The position numbers and the translations under genes are program-made. Positions 26,592-34,489 of a stretch of DNA of 64,000 nt are shown here, in pieces; the first letter of the stretch is position 1; every line of letters starts with the position of its first letter. The DNA lies in the NCBI GenBank assembly GCA_965202955.1, contig OZ241871.1, positions 1,922,001-1,986,000 of the forward strand, given 5' to 3'. The notes below the pieces were generated by a model. The model made no database searches, was not told the origin of the DNA, and saw only the letters and a program-made list of their open reading frames with translations. This DNA comes from Bin5 sp034422415 (GTDB lineage Bacteria; Chloroflexota; Anaerolineae; Caldilineales; Caldilineaceae).

Positions 26592-26749
26592 CGTGACAGG
26601 ATGTCGGTGCGACAGTTCGTGACAGGAAGCCCAAGTTGACCATTTGTGACCGCAAACGCGCTTTTGCGGTCCTTTTTGTTGCAGAAAGTGCGCAGGCGCA
26701 GGGCCAATGGGCGCGTTTTGGCGCATATTTGACGGTCCTCGTGACAGGA
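26592..26749. repeat. Three CGTGACAGGA copies
   Basis: The decamer cgtgacagga occurs at 26592, 26618 and 26740 in the gap after the macroglobulin gene. Its role is unknown; a protein-binding site or old repeat debris are possible. Confidence 0.4.
26648..26677 (+). terminator. Rho-independent terminator
   Basis: GACCGCAAA and TTTGCGGTC form a 9-bp stem with a 6-base loop, followed by CTTTTTG. It lies 258 bp after the macroglobulin stop and also before the minus-strand genes ending at 26764. Confidence 0.75.
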
Positions 26750-26763
26750 TATGGCGTAGTGTC

Positions 26764-26889
26764 TCATCTGTTTTGCGGCGTGCGGCGCAGTAGTCCTCTC
26801 CCGGCACTGCAGGGCGTTGGCAGGCGGCGCCGGAGTTCGGGCGCAGCCTTCACTTCGCCATGGCCCTCAACGATGGGCTGGATCTGCAC
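26764..26889 (-). pseudogene. Truncated TOPRIM/DUF4276 partner of the AAA ATPase
   Basis: From a GTG at 26889 the minus strand reads VQIQPIVEGHGEVKAAPELR. This is the beginning of DUF4276/TOPRIM-like partners, with the glutamate of the TOPRIM VEG motif. Within about 25 codons the similarity ends, and a stop follows at 26764. The partner gene has been cut off, and the 3' end of the ATPase gene was probably altered too. Confidence 0.6.
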
Positions 26890-28094
26890 GTCAGATCGCC
26901 CTCGAGGAAGAGTGCGGGTTGGCGGAGGTTCTGGTCGAAGAGTTCGGCCGGGGTCAATGCGTTGGCGCGTAGAAGCTCGCCGGCGCCCATCAGGTGCTCG
27001 CTCAGCGCCTGCCGCACTGCGGGCGAGACCGGACAGATCTCGGTCTTTCCCTCCTCCCATTGGGCGATGCGGAGGTGTCGATCTTCGAGCCATTCGGCGT
27101 CGAGGATGTCGGGGCTGTGGGTGGTCACGACCACCTGCATCGAGCGCCCGGCATGGCGCAGGACGTCGAGGACGGTGGCGAGCGCGCCGGGGTGGACGGT
27201 GGCTTCCGGTTCTTCGATGGCGAGGAGTGAAGGGGAAGGGCGCTGGTATACGGCAGCGAGCAGGCCCAGCACGCGCAGTGTGCCGTCCGACATGTTGAAG
27301 GCTTCGAATTTTACCGGTTCCTTCAGCGTCCAATCCTGAGCGAACTCCAGGGTGAGTTTGTTGCCGTGTCTCTTGGGCTGAACGTCGAAGGTGTGAGGGA
27401 CGATACTCTTAAGAAGCCCAAGGAGATCATTCCAGTCGTCGGGGACGGCACTTTGGATTTCGCGCAGCACGCTGGCCGCGTTGCTGCCATCGGGATACAG
27501 GCGCACCCCCTCGTCCGGGTCCTGCGGATCGCGCAACTTCGCCGGTTCGATATGGCAGATCTGCATACGGGAGAGAAAGCGCAGAACGGGCTGAAAGCGG
27601 GTGTCGCCGCCCACGAGCGGGAGAGCCAAGGCGTTCGGCTCCAGGTTCGGGTCGAGGGAACGAACATTGCTCTGCCAGGCCGCGTCGGGGCCCGAACGGT
27701 CGAACCAGACGCGCGAACCGTCGGTCCGGTCGACGATACATTGCTCGCGCATAATCTCTAAGCCGTAACCACTCAGTGGGCTAAGCTCGAATCCGTAACG
27801 CGCCGCGGCTGTGTCGTTGTCCAGCTGTTGCAACAGGACAGAGAGTCCCATGTTAGAGGGCCGCCCGCGGGCCGAGCTGCGGTTGCCGGTGGCGGAGAAA
27901 CCGCCGCGGCGCGCGAGTACGGCCTGCAGAGGGGAGGCCATGGCTTCGGCCAGGAAGGCGAATGCGTCGGCGAAGTTGCTCTTGCCGGAGCCGTTCTGTC
28001 CGACGAGGAAGGTGGGGTTGTCGAACTCTACGGCTGCGGCCGCCAGGCTGCGGAAGCGTTTCAGGTTCAGTTTGCGCAGAATGGGTTGGGGCAT
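26850..28094 (-). CDS. AAA_21-type ATPase (defence-type ATPase of a broken AAA-TOPRIM pair)
   Basis: A 414-residue SMC/OLD-like ATPase. N-terminal LKRFRSLAAAAVEF leads into Walker A GQNGSGKS (about residue 32), and Walker B is LLAIEEPEATVHPG, followed by VVVTTHSPDILD. The ATG at 28094 has GGAGG upstream. Such ATPases paired with a TOPRIM protein resemble the PARIS and AbiL types of phage defence. Here the partner is only a stub (26764-26889). A conserved promoter repeat lies just upstream. Confidence 0.8.
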   Translation of the reverse strand: MPQPILRKLNLKRFRSLAAAAVEFDNPTFLVGQNGSGKSNFADAFAFLAEAMASPLQAVLARRGGFSATGNRSSARGRPSNMGLSVLLQQLDNDTAAARYGFELSPLSGYGLEIMREQCIVDRTDGSRVWFDRSGPDAAWQSNVRSLDPNLEPNALALPLVGGDTRFQPVLRFLSRMQICHIEPAKLRDPQDPDEGVRLYPDGSNAASVLREIQSAVPDDWNDLLGLLKSIVPHTFDVQPKRHGNKLTLEFAQDWTLKEPVKFEAFNMSDGTLRVLGLLAAVYQRPSPSLLAIEEPEATVHPGALATVLDVLRHAGRSMQVVVTTHSPDILDAEWLEDRHLRIAQWEEGKTEICPVSPAVRQALSEHLMGAGELLRANALTPAELFDQNLRQPALFLEGDLTCRSSPSLRAMAK

Positions 28095-28127
28095 GCGTAC
28101 CTCCGCCGGGTGGTCGCTGCGACCGGC

Positions 28128-28345
28128 GCGCCTTGCTGATGACGGCGGATTCCCTCCCAGCGTGGACACATTATGCCCTGTGCGCCGGTACTCGGCAACT
28201 GGATTGGGGATCAGGGGGAGGCGTGGGCAAGGAAGGCCTGGAGGCGTGCTTGCGGCGGATGGGGTTGCACACGCACGTGCGCTCGTATGAGAGATGTACG
28301 AGCGTTCCACGAGCGTTTACGAGAGATTGGGCAAAAAAATTTCGG
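28128..28345 (-). repeat. Promoter-bearing dispersed repeat, copy 1
   Basis: A stretch of about 210 bp found again at 35065-35290 and 43740-43955. On the minus strand it starts with aaatttttttgcccaatctc, then has several ctcgta/cgagag motifs, and then a promoter: TTGCCG (28198-28193), a 17-bp spacer and CATAAT (28175-28170). Transcription would run into the AAA ATPase gene. Confidence 0.75.
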
Positions 28346-28351
28346 ACGCAG

Positions 28352-28480
28352 GGCGGCGACGCAGGCGTTGCGGCGGACGTTTGGCGATGGTGTGGGCGCG
28401 GCTGGGTTCGCAGGGGTGGCCGGTGAGCGCGGTGCAGATGTTTTCTTCGAAGCTCTGTTCGGAGGTGTCGGTGGGCACGG
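28352..28480 (-). pseudogene. HsdR N-terminal fragment, copy 1
   Basis: The minus strand encodes PTDTSEQSFEENICTALTGH and PCEP. This is the typical first 25 residues of a type I restriction subunit (HsdR). The following sequence matches the fragment at 32200-32325 at DNA level but no longer codes for HsdR. Confidence 0.6.
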
Positions 28481-28482
28481 GA

Positions 28483-28517
28483 TAGTTTTCAGTTTCTAGT
28501 TTTCAGTTGCCAGTTTT
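28483..28517. repeat. 7-bp repeats running into the DUF4276 stop codon
   Basis: The heptamers tagtttt, cagtttc, tagtttt, cagttgc and cagtttt overlap the last codons and stop (28496) of the neighbouring minus-strand gene. Confidence 0.65.
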
Positions 28518-29173
28518 TCCAGTTTGGCGAGCCAGCAAGCGAAGTGCTTGCATTTTGCGCGTATCGTTGGCAGGCCGATCTTCGCGGCCGCGATCGCTCC
28601 GGCGGATGGTCTTCTGTCTTCGTATTCGGGTATTTTGCGGATGATTCGCTTCGACGGCGCGGTGGTGGCGCCGTCGTTGACATGTTCAGGTGAAGGGAAA
28701 CGGGCAACCGCGGTTGCGAGTCTCGCTATGCCGCCGGCGGCGCCGTCAAACTGTGCGTGAAGCGTTTCAGGATCGGAGAGTAACAGCGCCTCGAATTCGT
28801 GCAGCTGAATGTAGGGGATGAAGCGTTCATCACCGATGTCCTTTTTCAGGGCGTTTTCCAAGGCCTCAACGCGCAGGTGGGGATCGTCATTGGCGGCGGT
28901 CTCGTAGCCGGGAAAGTCTGTCGGAAGGCCGTAGAGGTCAAACATTGTGGTGAAGCGGACGTTCGGGTTCTGGTCCTGCTTTAGCCAGCGCGTAATGTCA
29001 TTTCGTGCCTTGGCGTAGGTAGAGAGGCCGCCGCGGTATTTCCTGCCGCGTGTCCTTCTGGTTGTGACGACCCGGACGCTCGCGCCGACAGACAAGCTGC
29101 CCAGGTGCGGCTTCAGGATTCGATTGACAAAGGCCTCTTCGGTCTGTCCTTCCACTATGATATTCAGCCGCAC
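28496..29173 (-). CDS. DUF4276 (TOPRIM-like) protein, partner of the AAA ATPase
   Basis: A 225-residue DUF4276-family protein. The N-terminus VRLNIIVEGQTEEAFVNRIL has the TOPRIM-type Glu (VEGQTE), and FIPYIQLHEFEALLLSD is the second conserved block. The start is a GTG at 29173, 5 bp after the stop of the ATPase gene, so the two are one operon. In PARIS and related systems the TOPRIM partner is the toxic nuclease released by the ATPase. That role is inferred here. The final codons derive from 7-bp repeats. Confidence 0.8.
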   Translation of the reverse strand: MRLNIIVEGQTEEAFVNRILKPHLGSLSVGASVRVVTTRRTRGRKYRGGLSTYAKARNDITRWLKQDQNPNVRFTTMFDLYGLPTDFPGYETAANDDPHLRVEALENALKKDIGDERFIPYIQLHEFEALLLSDPETLHAQFDGAAGGIARLATAVARFPSPEHVNDGATTAPSKRIIRKIPEYEDRRPSAGAIAAAKIGLPTIRAKCKHFACWLAKLEKLATEN

Positions 29174-29178
29174 GTAGA

Positions 29179-30288
29179 TCAGGGGCGGCCCCCGATGACG
29201 TTTTTCTCCCACAGCTCGGAGAGGGAGTACTCTTCAAGCCACTCCCGCAGCCCCTTGCTGTCCTCCAATCTTCGGAAGGTCGACTCGCGGCCTTCGCGTT
29301 CGACGACGACGATGTCGGACGGCTCGAAGCAGTCGACGAGGGCAGTGGACTGGGTGGCGACGATTACCTGCACCTTTTGCGAGGCGGCGCGAATCAGGCC
29401 GCCAATTATGTTGATGGCGGAGGGGTGGAGGCCGAGCTCGGGCTCGTCGATGATGAGGAGGTCGGGCAGTGTCTCATTGGGCTGCAGGAGCAGGGTGACG
29501 AGGGCGATGGTCCGCAACATGCCGTCGGCGGCCTGCGAGGCGGTGAAGAGCTGGTCGCTTTCGGTTTCGCGCCAGGCGAGCAGCAGGTGACCGGCGTCGG
29601 GTTCAAGGTAAAAGTCCAGAAAGAAGGGCAGGATCAGGCGCAGGGTATCGACGATGCGCTGATAGGATTTGCCTTCTCTCTTTTGCAAGCGATAAAGAAA
29701 TGGCGCGAGATTGGAACCGTCATACCGAAACTCTCTGATGGTTGTAATCGCAGCCTTTCTGCGAAGATGGGACGTAACTGAAGTGTCGTGAAAGTGGAAG
29801 GTAAACATATTACGTAGGGCTTTGACGATGGCGGCCGTGGTATTGTTGTAAGTCTCAGGATTCGCGAGCAGTGATACGCGATGGCCTGCCCCCAACGTTT
29901 GCCAGGAAGCATTGCTGGTCTGGTCTCCATCTGTCACTCGATATCGCTCATCGGCGTAGATAAGCGTGTCGTCGGCGGCATAGGCGAGTCGAAAGTGGTA
30001 GTCGACCTCGCCGGCATTAATATGAAGCCTGAGCCGAGCATCGATTTCGGACGTGATCGCCGGGCCGTCGTGCAAGAGTTTGCTGGCGCCGCCCTGGGCA
30101 CCCACAAAGTATTGCAAAGTGACGGTGCCGTACGTCAACGGGTAAAGCATGTGAAAAAAGGAGAGCAAGTTGGATTTGCCGGCGCCGTTGGGACCGATGA
30201 GCACGGTCAGTTGACCGGGCCGGAAGTCGTCCAGCTCGCGGATGGTCTTGAAGCCTTTGAGGGTGATGCTCTCAAGCCTGGTTCTCAT
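29179..30288 (-). CDS. AAA_21-type ATPase, paired with DUF4276
   Basis: A 369-residue ATPase beginning MRTRLESITLKGFKTIREL, with Walker A GPNGAGKSN (about residue 33) and Walker B DLLIIDEPELGLHP, then VIVATQSTALVDCFEP. It belongs to the OLD/RecF-like AAA_21 group without its own TOPRIM domain. The TOPRIM partner is encoded 5 bp downstream. Together they form an intact AAA-TOPRIM module comparable in layout to PARIS (AriA/AriB) or AbiL. The ATG at 30288 is preferred over an upstream ORF extension that crosses gene debris. Confidence 0.85.
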   Translation of the reverse strand: MRTRLESITLKGFKTIRELDDFRPGQLTVLIGPNGAGKSNLLSFFHMLYPLTYGTVTLQYFVGAQGGASKLLHDGPAITSEIDARLRLHINAGEVDYHFRLAYAADDTLIYADERYRVTDGDQTSNASWQTLGAGHRVSLLANPETYNNTTAAIVKALRNMFTFHFHDTSVTSHLRRKAAITTIREFRYDGSNLAPFLYRLQKREGKSYQRIVDTLRLILPFFLDFYLEPDAGHLLLAWRETESDQLFTASQAADGMLRTIALVTLLLQPNETLPDLLIIDEPELGLHPSAINIIGGLIRAASQKVQVIVATQSTALVDCFEPSDIVVVEREGRESTFRRLEDSKGLREWLEEYSLSELWEKNVIGGRP

Positions 30289-30369
30289 GCTCGGTCTGTT
30301 TCCCCGGCCGTCAGGCTGTGCTTTCGCTTGGCAACGCTCGTCTACGCGGTTCCTATAGTATACCTCAGG

Positions 30370-30530
30370 GCTGGGGCGTTTCCATGGCGATGCGCTCGGT
30401 GGCGGCGCGGTGGAGGTTATCGGGAAGGTGGAGAGGAGCAGGAGGGGGCCTTCGTCCAGGGGCTGGCGCCAGGGGCGGGGGATGCGCATGTTGGCGAGGC
30501 CGCGGGCAGGGCAAACGATGACGGCGGGGG
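30370..30530 (-). pseudogene. DprA/LOG-like gene fragment 1
   Basis: The minus strand encodes VIVCPARGLANMRIPRPWRQ, then PLDEGPLLLLSTFP, with a frameshift before DNLHRAATERIAMET. This is the C-terminal part of a Rossmann-type DprA-like protein. Other pieces occur at 34490-34655 and 51273-51670. Upstream (30530-30690) a small Cys-rich ORF with an internal stop also looks dead. Confidence 0.5.
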
Positions 30531-30971
30531 AGGCGGGCGCGGTCTGGCCGCACTGTTAGCAGAGGGCGGGGTCGGTACGCCAGGCGGCGCGTTCGCACTC
30601 TTTTTGCTGGTGCCAGTGGCGCAGGCAGAGGTCGGCGCTCTGGGCGGGTTTGCGGCATTTTTTTCTGGTGCAGATGGCCATGGTCGGCAGTCCTGTATGC
30701 TGTGTACGATAGTTGCTGGCAGACGCTGTTTTCAGGTCTGCAAATACAGCACAGCAGGTTTGCCGGGCTCTTGCTCGGCAATTGGGGAAATTGTGTTTTG
30801 GGGGAGTTTTGAGTTTCTGATTCTTAGTGGGTTTGCGGGGAGAGGTCCGCGGGGCGGGGGCTTGTGTTGTTAGAGGAGGGGGTGTACGGCCTTGCCAGAG
30901 GGGAAGGGCGCCGGCGAGAACGAAACTCTAGTGGATGAAATCACTAAGACAGTGGACGGAGCAGATAACAG
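30531..30971. other. Gap with gene debris and 7-bp repeats
   Basis: It holds a Cys/His-rich frame (minus strand from 30681) broken by a stop and heptamers gagtttt, gagtttc and tgattct (30804-30824). The remainder shows nothing recognisable. Confidence 0.4.
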
Positions 30972-31912
30972 TTACGAAGGGTCGCCTTTTAATCTCACAG
31001 TGGTCACGTCCTGTCCGTAATGGCTCAGTAATGCTCTCGCCTTTTCTAATGAATCCGCACCACTCATATTGGCTTCAACAATCAGCCGTGTTCCGCTAAC
31101 AGGTTTCGGATTGTGGAAGTTCGCTCCATTTGGATGGATCGCTTTGGTGTTGAACAGACACCGTCCTCTACTGGGAAAATCTGAAAAGTTGTCCATCCTC
31201 AAGATTTTCTTAGACCAAAGCCAGCCAACTGTCCCAACAACTAAATCATACCAATACTTTGTTTGATGTTCGCTGCCATCTGGGAAGCGAATTGACTTTG
31301 GACAGTTCGTTCCCTTCGAAGCGGAGAACTGTGACAGCGGGACCCATTCTTTCGAATCGGGCGGGGTTGGGGTCGGACCAACTTTGGGAGGGGAGATAGT
31401 TATCGGCTCTTTCGCGTGTTGAGCCTGGCCCGAAGACAGGTTGGGTCGCCATAGGAGTAACAGATTCAACGCGCTCTGATAGGAGGAAGAAGCAGAAATC
31501 TGCAGACTCAGCATTCGTCTTTCCTCCAAAGTGCCGCGGCTAAAGACCTCGTAGAGTTCCCATTGGTCGCCGTCGGTAATGCCTGCGTATTCTATGTCCG
31601 CCATATTGGAGTAATTGAGCATCTGCTCCAAATGCGTGTGTAATGGTTCGCCCAGTTTCTTGGCTTCAAGGTTAGCGACCAAGCGTTCCTCTGGTCCAAC
31701 CAAAATGTAATCGGCTTTGCGCCCTCGAACCACATACTCGGGAACTACGAGTGAGGGGTCTGATGTATCCCAGCCGAGAACCTGCAGCAACGGATCAATA
31801 AGCGCCATGCGCGTCCGTGTTTCATTTTCTCGCAATGCGGGGCCGTGGTCAACGATTCGCTGTTTCAATGTTTCGATGTTTCGATGACTGTGATCAACTC
31901 GTCAAGAAGCAT
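30972..31912 (-). pseudogene. HSDR_N-type PD-(D/E)XK nuclease, frameshifted by an 8-bp duplication
   Basis: The protein would begin MLLDELITVIETLKQRIVDH (ATG at 31912 with AGGAGA upstream). It continues with RENETRTRMALIDPLLQVLG, then VRGRKADYILV and VANLEAKKLGEPL. This is the HSDR_N-like nuclease fold with Glu, Asp and E-A-K residues. The tandem ATGTTTCG ATGTTTCG (31868-31883) breaks the frame after 15 codons; removing one unit restores it exactly. The C-terminal third looks like a DUF4357-like binding domain. Without the N-terminus, translation could start at a TTG inside. Confidence 0.7.
31868..31883. repeat. Perfect 8-bp tandem duplication
   Basis: ATGTTTCG is repeated twice, within the 5' coding region of the nuclease gene on the minus strand. 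Loss of one unit restores the frame. Confidence 0.85.
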
Positions 31913-31989
31913 GGCAGTTCTCCTGCGTTCTGATGATCGTGCGGGGCGGTAGGCGCTGGGAATGCCGAATTCCTCTGGCGCAGAAGCCG

Positions 31990-32200
31990 GCCAGGCGGTT
32001 GGCGGACCGGTCGCCCGAAGGCCACCCTTCAACCTACCCCGGCGCGGCAATATTATGCCGTTTCTGGCGGCAGTTGACAATTAGAGGTGGAATCAGGAGG
32101 AAGGGACGCGTCCCCGGTTCCTCCGGGTGGAGAGTTCGCGCGCCCGAGGCGACGAGATGGGCGTTGTGGGGAGAGTCGAGGGTGTAGACGGGTTTGGCGG
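31990..32200. repeat. Dispersed repeat B, copy 1
   Basis: Similar to 36055-36250 along its whole length, sharing gttgtggggagagtcgaggg, the block around ggcgcgg.aatat and gaggtggaatca-type segments. One minus-strand frame reads PVYTLDSPHNAHLVASGART and then breaks up. The origin gene is not recognised. Confidence 0.55.
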
Positions 32201-32325
32201 CGACGCAGGCGTTGCGGCTGGCGTTTGGCGATGGTGTGGGCGCGGCTGGGTTCTCAGGGGTGGCTGGTGAGCGTGGTGCAGATGCGTTCTTCGAGGCCGA
32301 ATTCGGATGTGTCAGTGGTGGTCAT
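32200..32325 (-). pseudogene. HsdR N-terminal fragment, copy 2
   Basis: From an ATG at 32325 the minus strand reads MTTTDTSEFGLEERICTTLT and then SHP and a stop. This is the start of a type I restriction HsdR subunit. The ATG overlaps the stop of the DUF4411 gene. A similar fragment lies at 28352-28480. Confidence 0.65.
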
Positions 32326-32840
32326 AATGTGGGTCTCAAGTCGAAGTGGACACCGAGTTGGCGCAGCATCCCCCACGTGTTCATGTATGGGACTTTGAAC
32401 TGTCGGCAGACGTTGGGTAAATGCACTTTGCTCTTTGCCTCGGGATGATCTCCTTCGTGCGTCACCACAATTGCATTACAGGCTTTGGCATAGGCCACAA
32501 GCCAGCCATCCGCTACCGTCGCAAACTTACTTTTTGCGGCAGGATTGAACTGCGGATTGTTCTTGACCCAGTCCACAATGGTCGTGTAGGCAGTTACGGT
32601 CGGTGAATCTCCTGTGAAGGCGAAGAGTCCGCTCGGCGCGTTCTGCGCCTATCTGACGAGATCGCTGGGTTTGGTAATCTCGTCGAATACACGATCAATG
32701 CTTATCAGACGCCCTGCGTGAAAGTATTGGGGGATGAGATCCCAGAACGCTAGACAGAAATCGGGCGCGTAGTAGTCGTTGTGTCCTCCGACAAATACGT
32801 TGGTGTCCAGCACGAAAAGAGGGGGATACTGGCGGCTCAA
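32322..32840 (-). pseudogene. DUF4411 (PIN-like) toxin with an in-frame amber stop
   Basis: The 172-codon frame opens MSRQYPPLFVLDTNVFVGGH, the PIN-like Asp start. It continues LISIDRVFDEITKPSDLVR, then TAG at 32651-32649, then AQNAPSGLFAFTGDSP and CNAIVVTHEG to the end in the same frame. The TAG replaces a likely Trp (TGG) codon. DUF4411 proteins are the toxin partners of ImmA/IrrE-type antitoxins. Its start overlaps the stop of that gene. Without readthrough the toxin is dead. Confidence 0.75.
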
Positions 32841-34204
32841 AGGGTCACTCCCAACTTTTCCGGCATACGTTCAAAGGCATCACCTTTCAGGTCGGTAAGG
32901 CTGTATGCGTCTCGATACGTCAAGCGGCCTTCCTTGGCGGCGCGAGCAACTGCGCCCGCAAAGCGCGGACCAATGCGCCATCTTATTGCGTCCCAGATAT
33001 CACCTCTGCCGGTCGTCGGTTTTCGGCTCTCAGGCTGACGCTTATTCCTTTTGTAAAGGGTGAGAAAAGTCTCTTTGTCAATAAGGCCAAAGTCGAGGGC
33101 ACGATACGCAGCGACAACGACGCTCACCTTGAATTCTCGTGCGATGACTTGGAAGGGGTTATCCTTATCTCGAACTACTGGCCAGTATTCTTGCAGCGTT
33201 TTCTGCGGAACCAAAAACTCCGCGGCGACCCGATTACAGAAACGCTCCTTTTCGTTGTTTACAGGCAGCATCCTGTTCAAGATGGACAGACCTGTTTCGC
33301 CAATAAAGAGATGGGCCATTTCGTGGGCGAGAGTAAACATCTGCGCGGCTTTGTGGTCCCTCGCGTTGACAAAGAAAAGTGGTGCGTACTTGTCCACAAG
33401 AGCAAAGCCATGGAACTCACAAATGTCGAGTTCTCGTTTCGTATTGTTGCCTACGACGCCATTTGAAACGACGAGCATTCCGGCTTTGTCCGATCGAGTT
33501 CGCAGGTACCCTAGTGACTCACTCCAGGTATCTACTTCCTTTGGCCAGCCGTTTGTAAGCCCCAGCACAGCGCGCATAGCATCGGCGACCACCGTATGGC
33601 TGTCTGCCAAGCTGTAGGCGCCGACGAATGGTAACGGGTCGGCGCCGCCTTCGATCAGGTCGTCTCTCATCCAAGCTTGACGCCGCTGCATCTGGTAGAC
33701 GGTGTCGAGCAGGTTAGGGCTCGGACCTTTTGGCGGGGTATCGTCGCGGGTGCGGAAGTCGCGAATGGGCAGCGATTCGTCGGGGGGTTCCGAGAGGTAG
33801 AGGTAGCCCAACGGTGTATAGGTCTTGGCGGCCAGCTTGTCCGTTTGGGCGATGCTGATTTTGCCGGTCTCTTCCCATTCCTTGACGCGTTCCGGTTTGA
33901 CCGGAAATTTCTCCGCCAGTTTTTCCGGGGTGAGGCCGGCCCGCTCGCGCGCCCAGCGGAGCACTTTGGGCTGTAGTGTTATCTGTCGGCGCCGACATGA
34001 ACTGATGGCTGTCTGGCGGCTGACATGCAGCCCGGCTGCCAACTGGTCGAGTTCTTTCAGCATTTCCTGCGAGATATCGACGCGGATGCTGGCAAGCGGC
34101 TGCTTCATTTCTCCCTGATTGGTGAAGAAGCGCGAGATGTCGAGGCCGCTGTCGGCCATGTCTGAGATTTCATCAGCCGTCGGTCTTTCAGCTGAACTCT
34201 TCAT
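32837..34204 (-). CDS. BrnA-XRE-ImmA/IrrE fusion protein
   Basis: A 455-residue chimera. Residues 1 to about 70 are a BrnA-type ribbon-helix-helix antitoxin (RVDISQEMLKELDQLAAGLH, then VSRQTAIS). After CRRRQ, from residue 75, begins an XRE helix-turn-helix (LQPKVLRWARERAGLTPEKL). A COG2856 metallopeptidase domain follows, with HEMAH at 294-298 (TLAHEMAHLF). The ATG at 34204 has GGAGA upstream and overlaps the brnT end by 17 bp. Its C-terminal partner gene is a DUF4411 toxin. Two antitoxins are thus joined in one chain between two toxin genes. Confidence 0.82.
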   Translation of the reverse strand: MKSSAERPTADEISDMADSGLDISRFFTNQGEMKQPLASIRVDISQEMLKELDQLAAGLHVSRQTAISSCRRRQITLQPKVLRWARERAGLTPEKLAEKFPVKPERVKEWEETGKISIAQTDKLAAKTYTPLGYLYLSEPPDESLPIRDFRTRDDTPPKGPSPNLLDTVYQMQRRQAWMRDDLIEGGADPLPFVGAYSLADSHTVVADAMRAVLGLTNGWPKEVDTWSESLGYLRTRSDKAGMLVVSNGVVGNNTKRELDICEFHGFALVDKYAPLFFVNARDHKAAQMFTLAHEMAHLFIGETGLSILNRMLPVNNEKERFCNRVAAEFLVPQKTLQEYWPVVRDKDNPFQVIAREFKVSVVVAAYRALDFGLIDKETFLTLYKRNKRQPESRKPTTGRGDIWDAIRWRIGPRFAGAVARAAKEGRLTYRDAYSLTDLKGDAFERMPEKLGVTL

Positions 34205-34466
34205 ATAATCTCCGTTCCTCATTCGTTGCCCGCCAGAGCGTCACTAAGTGATAGTACTCTCCCTCGGCGTCTTGTCTCACCTCGTATATCAGGGAATACA
34301 GTTGTCTGTTCACCCAACCGATAGCGCGATACTGTTCCGGATAGTCCGATCTGCGGTCTTCATAGTATGGGTGGGAAAAGATTTCCCGCGCTTCTTCAAA
34401 TCCGATTCCCCTCTTCCGATTTTCTCTGAGACGTTTGCTCTTATCGTGGTCGAAAGTGAAGCGCAT
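34188..34466 (-). CDS. brnT: BrnT-family ribonuclease toxin
   Basis: A 92-residue BrnT toxin with a RelE-like fold (MRFTFDHDKSKRLRENRKRG, EEAREIFSHPYYEDRRSDYP, and the closing LVTLWRATNEERRLYEEF). BrnT cleaves RNA and is normally bound by BrnA. The next gene begins inside its 3' end and starts with a BrnA domain. A TATACT -10-like box lies upstream at about 34494-34489. Confidence 0.87.
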   Translation of the reverse strand: MRFTFDHDKSKRLRENRKRGIGFEEAREIFSHPYYEDRRSDYPEQYRAIGWVNRQLYSLIYEVRQDAEGEYYHLVTLWRATNEERRLYEEFS

Positions 34467-34489
34467 CGTTGTCTTCCTTCTACAGTATA

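Noticed and set aside
24141..26807. An 888-codon minus-strand frame opposite the macroglobulin gene
   Set aside because: Antisense of a well-supported gene; Arg/Gln/His-rich translation with no domain.
28128..28345. CRISPR-like array because of repeated cgtacgagag motifs
   Set aside because: Motifs are 7-9 bp and irregularly spaced, without constant spacers or cas genes.
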